From the NCBI GenBank assembly GCA_946410085.1, contig CAMJZA010000019.1, forward strand, positions 1 to 54,473: a DNA stretch of 54,473 bases. Reading direction: 5' to 3'. A program made the translations under genes and the position numbers. Below the pieces are notes generated by a model, which searched no databases, was not told the DNA's origin, and saw only the letters and a program-made list of their open reading frames with translations. This document shows positions 1 to 7,021 of this stretch, piece after piece (position 1 is the first letter of the stretch; every line of letters starts with the position of its first letter). This DNA comes from an uncultured Treponema sp. GTDB lineage: Bacteria > Spirochaetota > Spirochaetia > Treponematales > Treponemataceae.

Positions 1-899
1 CGGAAGCGTCGGTATAGGAGACGTCCACGGAGTAGGTCCGTGTTTCGGAGTCGTTGAGCGGGGTAAAGCCCGCGCCGAGCATCTGGCCTGCAGTGCGGGT
101 GAGGGTTGCCCCCGTGCCGACTTCGTTGCCGTCCGCATCCTTCCAGCTGTAGCTGAAAACTGCATCGTCGGGGGCGCCGTCAAGGTTCGTAATGCTGAAG
201 GTGACGGACGTGCTGTCCGGGGCGGTATCGTTGTATGCGATGGCGGAAGGGCTGACCAGTACGGTCAGGCTTTCGGGCAGGGTCCAGAACTGGCGGGCGA
301 TGCTGACGCTCAGGTTGCCCCCTTCCTTCACCTGCTGGGTGTCCCTGCCGTACCAGAAGATTGTCCCGTTGGAGTCCTGCACGGACAGTTCTATCGTAAC
401 GAAACTGTTTGTCTCGACCTTGGGGACTTCAAAGCGGACGAAGCCGTCCGCATCGGCAGCCCGGGTTTCCGAAAAGCTGACGCCCCTGCCCGTGACGGTC
501 AGCGTCACCGTGCCGCCCGTCGGGAGCCCCAGATCCTCTGCGGACATGCTGACGGTCTGGGTCTCGGGGCTGGCGGTGCCGCCGCTCTGACTGACAAGTT
601 CAATGATTTTGCCTGCATCGCCTGCAGTAATGGCGTCCGCCAGGTCCTGTGCGGTAAAGGTTCCCGATGAACCGCCGGAAGAGCCGGAAGCGGAGCTTCC
701 CGAACCGGAGCCACCGCCTGAGCCGCTGCTGACCGGAGTGCCGTTGGGGTTATAGACTTCGCCCCCAGAGTCCACCGACCCGCCGTTACCGGTACAGGAG
801 GCAAAGGCCAGCGAAAATATAATCAGAGAAGAGAAGAGAAGAGAAGAGAAGAGAAGAGAAGAGAAGAGAAGAGAAGGTTTTCTTAAAATTCCCTGTCAT
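1..899 (-). CDS. Partial phase-variable surface lipoprotein, out of frame as read
   Basis: The reading frame runs off the left edge. ATG at 899-897 has a GGGAG ribosome site 4 nt upstream and opens M-T-G-N-F-K-K-T, followed by ten TTCTC pentamers that encode a hydrophobic FSSLL stretch. With ten copies this frame stops at 788-786 after 37 residues. A different frame encodes LIIFSLAFASC with the lipobox Cys at 796-794, then a Gly/Ser-rich linker and about 220 residues rich in Thr, Val and Ser that look like beta-sandwich domains, open to base 1 without a stop. That frame has no start codon of its own; it joins the ATG only when the copy number is 2 modulo 3 (8 or 11). Seen: repeat, frames, lipobox. 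Inferred: surface lipoprotein switched by slipped-strand mispairing. I do not recognise the mature domain. Confidence 0.75.
826..875 (-). repeat. Pentanucleotide microsatellite, (TTCTC)x10 on the coding strand
   Basis: Ten perfect GAGAA units on the plus strand, TTCTC (a rotation of CTCTT) on the coding strand, inside the signal-peptide coding region. The unit length is not a multiple of three, so each gain or loss of a copy changes the frame. The same pentamer at the same place switches opa genes in Neisseria (known biology); here the arrangement is seen in sequence and the switching is inferred. Confidence 0.95.
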
Positions 900-996
900 T
901 CTACTCCCGCTCCCGGCCCTTCCCGTTCGGGCACAAATCCGTTTCCTGTCCATAGCGCGCTACTCCTCCGGCACGTACCTGCCAGTCTTTCAGCTC

Positions 997-1024
997 AGTA
1001 TAGCACAGATTGTGATTTGTGCAA
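997..1024 (-). promoter_or_regulatory. Sigma-70-type promoter of the lipoprotein gene with overlapping dyad
   Basis: Read on the minus strand: TTGCAC (1024-1019), 16-bp spacer, TATACT (1002-997). The start codon lies about 98 nt downstream. The interval 1003-1022 is an imperfect dyad (arms GCACAAAT / ATCTGTGC, one mismatch) filling the spacer, the usual place for a repressor or activator operator. Confidence 0.7.
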
Positions 1025-1057
1025 GCTGTCCGTACCTGTTTTCGCGGGAGGAATCTT

Positions 1058-1129
1058 CCATAAAAACGTATGGAGCGGGGAAATGCCACGCCCGTTGGGC
1101 CGAAGCGTCAAGGCTATACGTTTTTATGG
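1058..1129. repeat. 14-bp perfect inverted repeat around a 44-bp loop
   Basis: Arms CCATAAAAACGTAT (1058-1071) and ATACGTTTTTATGG (1116-1129) are exact reverse complements; in RNA the stem could extend by a GU and a GC pair. The loop contains a small GCCC-GTT-GGGC hairpin. It lies just upstream of the lipoprotein promoter. No target duplication or open frame was seen, so I cannot say whether it is a regulatory structure or a mobile-element remnant. Together with the neighbouring promoter and tandem array this accounts for the gene-free stretch 900-1277. Confidence 0.7.
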
Positions 1130-1149
1130 TATACGCATCCCGGTTCGAC

Positions 1150-1268
1150 CCGTACGCACGGAACTGTACGACCGTACGCACGGAGCTGTACGACCGTACG
1201 CACGGAGCTGTACGACCGTACACACGGAGCTGTACGACCGTACACGCGGAGCTGTACGACCGTACACA
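1150..1268. repeat. Five 22-bp tandem repeats, each with a GTACG-N2-CGTAC dyad
   Basis: Units start at 1150, 1172, 1194, 1216 and 1238, with a decaying sixth at 1260. The consensus is CCGTACGCACGGAGCTGTAC plus GA. Consecutive units create the dyad GTACGACCGTAC at 1166, 1188, 1210, 1232 and 1254, five sites on one helix face two turns apart. The array abuts the 3' end of the EAL gene and lies upstream of the lipoprotein promoter. Confidence 0.9.
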
Positions 1269-1277
1269 TGCGGAAAC

Positions 1278-3605
1278 TCAGGCCCGCACGTATGCCCGTT
1301 CAAATTCCGGCAGGGAAACCGGCTGGGAGAAATAGTAGCCCTGGAACAGGTCGCAGCCGATTTCCTGCAGGAATTTCAGCTGATCTTCGTTTTCCACCCC
1401 TTCGGTAATGACCGTAATGCCCAGTTCCCGGGCCATGCTGACGATCTGCTTGATGATGATGCGGCTGCGGTCCACGTCCTTTGCCCGGTACAAAAAGAGC
1501 ATGTCGATTTTGAGCACGTCAACCTTGATGTCCTTGAGCATGTTGAGCGATGAGTAGCCGGAACCGAAGTCGTCCATTTCCACCTGGAATCCCGCGGAGT
1601 GGAGGCGTTCTATGAGGACAAAGCGGCGGTCGGAATCCGTAATCATCGCGGACTCGGTTATTTCCAGCTTGAGCAGCTCGGGCGGAATATCGTATTTCTT
1701 TACTAAATCGATAAATGCCTGACACACATCGATATAGAAGAAATCCCGCGGGGAAATGTTGACGGAGATATAGAAGTCGCGGATGCCCTGGGTCTGCCAC
1801 ATCTGGAGGGTCCGGCAGGCTTCCTCCCAGATAAAGAGGTCTATCTTGACGATAAGCCCGTTCTTTTCAAAGGTGCTGACGAACCAGGACGGCGGTATGA
1901 TGCCTTCCGTCGGATGCTTCCAGCGGACCAGGGCTTCCGCCCCGCAGATTTTCAGATTCCGGTCCGCCTGGGGCTGCAGGTACATCTCAAACTGGTGCTT
2001 TGCCAGCGCCTCGTCAAGCTCGCCGATAATCTGGTTCTCCCAGACGTGCTTCTTGCGCATGGAATCGTCGTAGCGGGCAGAAAAGACTTCGTAGCTGTCC
2101 TTGATGCTTTCGATGGCAAGGCCTGCCCGGTCAAACATCTTTACGACGTCCATGTCCGGGTTTGTAACCTCGTAGATGCCCATGTGGATGACGACCGGGA
2201 AATTGCTGGTAGGCAGCTGGGCACTCAAATCCTTTTCATACGAGAGGAATTCCTTCCTGAAATGCTCGCAGTCCTTCGTCAGGATTGCAAAACGGTCGGT
2301 TCCGATCCGGCCGCAGATGACTTTTTCCGTCGGACCGGCAGCGTCTGCATTTTCGTCCCTCGTTTCGAGGGTATGCCGGATGAGTCCCGCACAGGAAACC
2401 AGTATCTGGTCCCCGACGGCCTTGCCGAAGAGGTCATTGATGAACTTGAAGCCCTTGATGTCGGTAACGATGATGAACCAGCCGCTGCCGTTCTGCTTGA
2501 GCTTTTTGCTGATGCACTCGGAAAGGTATTCCATGTTGTACATGCCGGTCAGGCTGTCGTGCGTCGCCTTGTAGTAGGCGTCATTAAAGGAGTTCACCTC
2601 CTTCGTGCAGTCCCTTATATGGAAGAAAGAGCCTTCCGAGACCGTCCGGTGAAAGAGGGTGTGGTAGGTAAACTCAAAGTGGAATTTCTCGCCGTCCCGT
2701 ATTTTTGAGCAGACCGCCGAAAAGTTGGGAGCGGACGGGTCAAAGCCCTTGTCGTCGAGCCAGTCGGCAGCCACCGTCCGGAACTCGTCCAGGCTCTTTA
2801 CCTTGAAGCCGAAGGCCCGGAGCGCACTCGTATTGGCATAGATGCACTTGCCGTCGACGTCAAAGAAGATCAGCATGTCCTCGCTCGAGTCCTCGATGCG
2901 GGCAAGGATGCGGTTTATGAGGCTGTTCGGCTTGTATATCGTAACAAAGTAGAGCAGGAGCACGCAGGCGACCGCATAGCCGATGATCGAAAAATCAACG
3001 GGGCTCTTGTTGAGCACGAAGAAGGCATCCCAGATGAGGGTCACGAGGAAGCACAGGATGACCGTCAGGTAGCGGCTCCAGTAGACGGGAGGGGTCCTGA
3101 CGATTTTCAGGAGCAGGGTGAGGAAAATGCCCGCCGAGATGATATATGAATAGACAATGTGGATGTGGAAGTAGAGCTTCTTTTCCGTGATGAAAAAGGG
3201 GCCTGCGCCGTTCCAGTACACTTCCGTACAGACAAAGGCAAGCCCCGACGTCGAGTTCATCAGGAACATGATGCTGTCCAGCGCCGTTACCAGCATGAGG
3301 GCGGACTGCAGGAGTACCCGGCGGTCCAGATCATTCTTCATGAACGAGGTGTATGCAAAGCAGAAGCGGAGCAGCAGTATCAGGATCCAGTTTATGCAGC
3401 CGTAAAAGACGGCGTAGGAAATGGATGCGATGCTCAGGCTGCCGGTAAAGGTTATGACGACATGGCTCAATACGGCAATGCCTGCAGCTGCCGTTACGTC
3501 AGCCAGACGCGATGAGGTCGTACCGCCGTTCTTCTTGGCGCGGAAAAATCCTATCAGGAGCAGCAAATCCACCAGCAGGAATACCGCCGCAAACAACACT
3601 TTCAT
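1278..3605 (-). CDS. Membrane PAS-degenerate GGDEF-EAL protein, predicted c-di-GMP phosphodiesterase
   Basis: 775 residues. Residues 1-225 hold about seven hydrophobic segments resembling the 7TM sensor of some histidine kinases; 235-335 look like a PAS domain (IFFDVDGKCIYAN); 345-505 are a GGDEF fold whose active-site loop reads GTDRF (435-439) instead of GG(D/E)EF; 520-770 are a complete EAL domain. The EAL catalytic signature is intact: EALVRW at 557, SVNISP, LEITES, DDFGSGYSS at 678-686, LKIDMLF, ITEGVE and QGYYFSQP at 755-762. It should therefore hydrolyse cyclic di-GMP at the inner membrane, with GGDEF and PAS as sensory or GTP-binding modules (inference). ATG at 3605 is preceded by a -10 TATACT only 11 nt away and no ribosome site. 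Confidence 0.9.
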   Translation of the reverse strand: MKVLFAAVFLLVDLLLLIGFFRAKKNGGTTSSRLADVTAAAGIAVLSHVVITFTGSLSIASISYAVFYGCINWILILLLRFCFAYTSFMKNDLDRRVLLQSALMLVTALDSIMFLMNSTSGLAFVCTEVYWNGAGPFFITEKKLYFHIHIVYSYIISAGIFLTLLLKIVRTPPVYWSRYLTVILCFLVTLIWDAFFVLNKSPVDFSIIGYAVACVLLLYFVTIYKPNSLINRILARIEDSSEDMLIFFDVDGKCIYANTSALRAFGFKVKSLDEFRTVAADWLDDKGFDPSAPNFSAVCSKIRDGEKFHFEFTYHTLFHRTVSEGSFFHIRDCTKEVNSFNDAYYKATHDSLTGMYNMEYLSECISKKLKQNGSGWFIIVTDIKGFKFINDLFGKAVGDQILVSCAGLIRHTLETRDENADAAGPTEKVICGRIGTDRFAILTKDCEHFRKEFLSYEKDLSAQLPTSNFPVVIHMGIYEVTNPDMDVVKMFDRAGLAIESIKDSYEVFSARYDDSMRKKHVWENQIIGELDEALAKHQFEMYLQPQADRNLKICGAEALVRWKHPTEGIIPPSWFVSTFEKNGLIVKIDLFIWEEACRTLQMWQTQGIRDFYISVNISPRDFFYIDVCQAFIDLVKKYDIPPELLKLEITESAMITDSDRRFVLIERLHSAGFQVEMDDFGSGYSSLNMLKDIKVDVLKIDMLFLYRAKDVDRSRIIIKQIVSMARELGITVITEGVENEDQLKFLQEIGCDLFQGYYFSQPVSLPEFERAYVRA

Positions 3606-3616
3606 AACTGCGTGTT

Positions 3617-3622
3617 AGTATA
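3617..3622 (-). promoter_or_regulatory. -10 box of the EAL gene
   Basis: TATACT on the minus strand ends 11 nt before the start codon at 3605, so the leader would be about 5 nt. The -35 region is weak (TAGCAT at 17-bp spacing). Confidence 0.5.
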
Positions 3623-3662
3623 GCAGATTTTTCCCGTTTATGCTATAGAAAAATGCCGGAAC

Positions 3663-3689
3663 AGCCGGGTCTTGCCCGGCAGCCCGGCT
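3663..3689 (-). terminator. GC-rich hairpin at the 3' end of the Hsp33 gene
   Basis: Arms AGCCGGG / CCCGGCT pair perfectly over 7 bp and begin at the stop codon of the upstream gene. The nearest T-run on the minus strand (3649-3653) is 9 nt beyond the stem, so it is a weak intrinsic terminator at best. Confidence 0.4.
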
Positions 3690-4704
3690 AGAGCTCGTCC
3701 AGCCCGATATGGTAAACCGACGAACAGTTGCGACAGATCAGCTCCAGCGGCTCGCCCTTCTGCCGTATGTCGGCAAGCTCCGCCTGCGGCAGGGCCCGGA
3801 CGTGGCGCAGGAACAGCTCTTTTGAACAGGGACAGTCGTACACGACGCTCCGGTGCAGTGCGGCGACCGGCGAAAAGTCCCCGAACACGAGGGACAGGTA
3901 GTCTTCTGTCCCCTTCCCCTCGCTGAACCAGCTGCCGATTGCAGGCTTGCTCGTACAGCGCTCTTCCAGCCGGGCCAGCAGCTCGGCGTCAAGCCGGTCG
4001 TCCGGGGACGAATTAAGCTGGCTGCCCTGCCTTGCAACGCCGGCATAGCTGCCTCCCGTCTCGGGCATCACCTGCAGGAAAATGCCGCCCGCCCCGACAA
4101 TCCGCCCCTGCCGGTCCATCTGAATCGACGTCGTCAGGGCTGTCTGTATCTGTTCGCTGCGGTCAAAGTAAAAGACCAGGTCGTCCGCGATGTTCCCCGT
4201 CGTGTTGACCGAGCTCGTCTGGGGATACTTGTCCCCGGGGCGGACGGTCTGTATGCTCATGATGCCCTCGCCGCCGAGGAAGGGCTTGAGGTCCCAGTTC
4301 TCCAGCGGCCGTTCAATCGGGATGCGGTCCGTCAGGAGCTGGCCGCGGACCCAGCCGGCGGAATCCGCCTCGACGCTAAAGCCCTTCGCCGGGGAACCTT
4401 CCACCTCATAGCGCCAGCTCACGTGTTCCCGGCCCTTCATGACGGCAGGTATGAGCAGGGCGGCGCACAGGCAGGCCTGCCCCAGGATGTAGCTTTCCAG
4501 GATGTCCGTATGCGGCAGCCCGTCCTGCCCGGCTCCCTGCCAGAGCTTCGTGTGCTGTGCCCGCATCCGGTTCACCAGATGGGTTCCGTGAAAGAGGGCG
4601 CCCCGGAAGCGTCCGTCCGCCATCGTAAAATGCACCATATCGTCTGCGGGAAGCACTGCCAGAAATTCGGCAAGCTCCCGGTCTTCTATTGCAGCCTGTA
4701 TCAT
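3688..4704 (-). CDS. hslO: Hsp33 family redox-regulated chaperone
   Basis: 338 residues, somewhat longer than the roughly 290 usual for the family. The N-terminal two thirds match the Hsp33 substrate-binding fold (EVEGSPAKGFSVEAD, TGNIADDLVFYFDRSEQIQT). The C-terminal zinc redox switch is complete: Cys291 and Cys293 in CPC, Cys324 and Cys327 in CRNC. Known role: a holdase activated when oxidation releases zinc and forms disulfides. A GAGG site lies upstream of the ATG. Only 14 bp separate it from the DUF4954 gene, so the two are probably co-transcribed. Confidence 0.93.
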   Translation of the reverse strand: MIQAAIEDRELAEFLAVLPADDMVHFTMADGRFRGALFHGTHLVNRMRAQHTKLWQGAGQDGLPHTDILESYILGQACLCAALLIPAVMKGREHVSWRYEVEGSPAKGFSVEADSAGWVRGQLLTDRIPIERPLENWDLKPFLGGEGIMSIQTVRPGDKYPQTSSVNTTGNIADDLVFYFDRSEQIQTALTTSIQMDRQGRIVGAGGIFLQVMPETGGSYAGVARQGSQLNSSPDDRLDAELLARLEERCTSKPAIGSWFSEGKGTEDYLSLVFGDFSPVAALHRSVVYDCPCSKELFLRHVRALPQAELADIRQKGEPLELICRNCSSVYHIGLDEL

Positions 4705-4718
4705 TGCCCAGCCTCACC

Positions 4719-6944
4719 CTACCGTAACTTTCGGAATATCTTTTCCAGCACGCCGTTGAACTCGTCCGTCGAGTGCCGCAGGTGCTTCAGGAAGGAATTG
4801 TCTTCAAAAGACCCCAGAACAGTATCGCGTTCCCGCTTGTTGCGGAAGGTAATGGAGCGGAAGAAGTCGGTATAGTCCTTTTCACGGGACGTAATCGACG
4901 ACTCCAGCATGTTCATGGAAACATAGGCGACGTCATTCGTAATGTCCGCGTACACTTCGCGGTCAAAGGACTCACATTCCCGGCTGTACAGCTGCTCGAG
5001 CAGGTACAGGGCATAGCGGGCCTTGTAGTCCGTGTAGGAGGCCTGACACTCGTCGTAGAAGGTGTGGACTTCGGCCCAGCGCCTGATGCGGCCTATCTTG
5101 ATGAGCGAGAAGAGCTCGAACACCTTTGACGACGGAATCACCTGCCCGCCGGCATTCATCCATTCCGTGTACAGCGGCAGTTCCTTAATCGTCCGTATGT
5201 CCCCCGCATCCAGCTGCTCAATGCCCCGTTCCAGCCCCCACTGCATCAGGCTTTCCACGGCAAAGTACTTCATGATGCGCCGGTACTCCCGGTAGGCCTG
5301 GGCAGGCTTTTCGATGATTGCGCCGTACTTGCGCTGGCAGCGGTCATCGAGCAGGAGGTACTTCGCTTCGGGATTCTGATGCAGGTAGTCCTTGGCAATC
5401 TGCCGGGCTTCCTCCCCGCTCTTCGCGGCCGCCAGCTTCTGGCGCATTTCAAACAGGTATTCCGGCCGGGGGTTGTCGACCGTCATTTCCGCGAGCGACT
5501 CCGCCGGGAGCTTGAGGTAGCGTTCGGTCAGCTCGATGATCCGCTTAACGGCTGCCTCGACTTCCTGAATGGAATCGGGGGCAAGGGGATTCGTTTCAAT
5601 GTGCTGGACCTTGACGACCCGCTTGTCGCGGGATGCGAACTTGAACTTGTTGCGGACAATCGCAAACATGTTGTAGATGAACCAGTAGGCGGGAATGATG
5701 TAGATTGCCTTGCCGTCGCCGCCCGTCGCAACGAGCGAAAAGGGATAGGTTATGTTCAGCTCGTTCTGGTAGCTGCCCTTGGAAACGAGGACGAACGAGG
5801 CGAAACGGGAATCGTACTTGAAGTCCGAGCAGAGTCCGGGCCAGAAGCCGCGGCCCGCAATCATTTCGCCGTCGGGAGAGCGGGAATTGTGGTTGGACCC
5901 GATCGTCGCGGCGGAAGCCACGTTGCTCTGCCCCATCACGGTCGACGCAATGAGGAACGAGGAGTTGTGGTGCTGCTCATGGAAGGGGAAGATCATGTTG
6001 TTCAGAAGCTCGCAGCAGGAAACCGTCGAGTTGTCGCCGAGGAAGGAGTTCAGCAGGCGTGCCCCGTACTTGAGCTGGCAGTTGCGGCCGATGACGAAGC
6101 GGACGGCGACGGCCTGATAGAACACGTGGCTGCCGTAGCCCATGATGCCGTTGACCATCTCGACCCCTTCGCCGATCTGACTGGGCTCCTGTTCGCTCGA
6201 CAGGACGGTGATGTTCTTGAGCTTGAAGGCCCCCTTTATGTAGGCACAGGGGCCGATTTTTGCGTCCTTGAGCAGGGTACAGTTCTTGATGACTACGTCG
6301 TCCTCAACAATGCCGAAGGTGTTGTTCTGCCGGTCGTTTCCCGCCTCGGTCAGCTCAACGAAGCGGTCCATCAAAAGCGTATCCTCCCGGAAGCGGGACC
6401 AGAGAAAGGCGTCCGCCGATATCATGTCGGTAAAGGCAAGGATGCCCCGGTTGCCGTTCTCGTTGCCGACCCCGATCCAGATCCGGTTTTCTTCGGCCTC
6501 TCCTTCCTTGAGGATGCCCTCCCCGAACTTGGAGTGCTTCGTGCAGCTCATCTCCTGCACGTTGAAGAGCATGACGCGGTCGCCGATCTTATAGTTTGAC
6601 AGGTAGCCCACGTTGTGAATCACGCAGTCATCCCCGGTGACAACATTGTAGAGGACCGAGCGGTAGATGCCCGTATTCAGCTCAAGATCGTGGAATTTCA
6701 GTGCCGCCGGCCGGATGATCCCCAGCACGATGATGCCGTTGAACTCCGACTGGGCGATCAGGCGGGGATCAAACTCCCCTTCCCCCTCGGGCACAAAGAC
6801 GTTCTGCCAGTCCGGGTCGGAAGAACTGTTCCGGTTCTGCAGCAGCACATATATCTCATTCGACGTAAGGTGCCGCTTCCCCGCGACCTTCTCAACCGGA
6901 CAGACAACGGCGGCCCGGTCCTTCAACAGCGTTACTTGTGGCAT
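4719..6944 (-). CDS. DUF4954 family protein with hexapeptide-repeat beta-helix region
   Basis: 741 residues from ATG 6944. The middle (about 110-400) has isoleucine/valine-spaced turns typical of left-handed beta-helix acyltransferase-like proteins (IGDRVMLFN, IGPCAYIKG, VIGRNCQLKYGARLLNS). The C-terminal third is alpha-helical and charged. It resembles the DUF4954 proteins of treponemes and Bacteroidetes; no function is established to my knowledge. Longer versions starting up to 7085 are unlikely because they run through the promoter; an ATG at 6953 overlaps the -10 box. ATG 6944 starts 7 nt after that box, giving a leaderless mRNA. Divergent from the M16-like gene and followed closely by hslO. 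Confidence 0.8.
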   Translation of the reverse strand: MPQVTLLKDRAAVVCPVEKVAGKRHLTSNEIYVLLQNRNSSSDPDWQNVFVPEGEGEFDPRLIAQSEFNGIIVLGIIRPAALKFHDLELNTGIYRSVLYNVVTGDDCVIHNVGYLSNYKIGDRVMLFNVQEMSCTKHSKFGEGILKEGEAEENRIWIGVGNENGNRGILAFTDMISADAFLWSRFREDTLLMDRFVELTEAGNDRQNNTFGIVEDDVVIKNCTLLKDAKIGPCAYIKGAFKLKNITVLSSEQEPSQIGEGVEMVNGIMGYGSHVFYQAVAVRFVIGRNCQLKYGARLLNSFLGDNSTVSCCELLNNMIFPFHEQHHNSSFLIASTVMGQSNVASAATIGSNHNSRSPDGEMIAGRGFWPGLCSDFKYDSRFASFVLVSKGSYQNELNITYPFSLVATGGDGKAIYIIPAYWFIYNMFAIVRNKFKFASRDKRVVKVQHIETNPLAPDSIQEVEAAVKRIIELTERYLKLPAESLAEMTVDNPRPEYLFEMRQKLAAAKSGEEARQIAKDYLHQNPEAKYLLLDDRCQRKYGAIIEKPAQAYREYRRIMKYFAVESLMQWGLERGIEQLDAGDIRTIKELPLYTEWMNAGGQVIPSSKVFELFSLIKIGRIRRWAEVHTFYDECQASYTDYKARYALYLLEQLYSRECESFDREVYADITNDVAYVSMNMLESSITSREKDYTDFFRSITFRNKRERDTVLGSFEDNSFLKHLRHSTDEFNGVLEKIFRKLR

Positions 6945-6951
6945 GGAGGGC

Positions 6952-6980
6952 ATTATAAAGCTTTTGCACGCCTTTTGCAA
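6952..6980 (-). promoter_or_regulatory. Promoter of the DUF4954 gene, leaderless type
   Basis: TTGCAA (6980-6975), 17-bp spacer, TATAAT (6957-6952), then 7 nt to ATG at 6944. Initiation at the usual distance from the -10 falls on or next to the start codon. Confidence 0.8.
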
Positions 6981-6982
6981 GT

Positions 6983-7012
6983 TTGCACAATAGGCCCGAG
7001 ATATGCTATAAT
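6983..7012 (+). promoter_or_regulatory. Promoter of the M16-like gene, near-leaderless
   Basis: TTGCAC (6983-6988), 18-bp spacer, TATAAT (7007-7012), then 9 nt to ATG at 7022. It is back to back with the DUF4954 promoter; the two -35 boxes are 2 bp apart. Three TTTTGCA-like words (6962, 6973, 6982) lie in the shared stretch. Confidence 0.8.
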
Positions 7013-7021
7013 GGATGCCGT

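Noticed and set aside
1017-1553. Open frames spelling repeats such as TELYDRTHGAVRPY
   Set aside because: They are translations of the 22-bp tandem array, without start signals; the array is non-coding.
6983-7021. Upstream start (6983) for the M16-like gene
   Set aside because: It lies within the -35 element and would add residues before a clear signal peptide starting at 7022.
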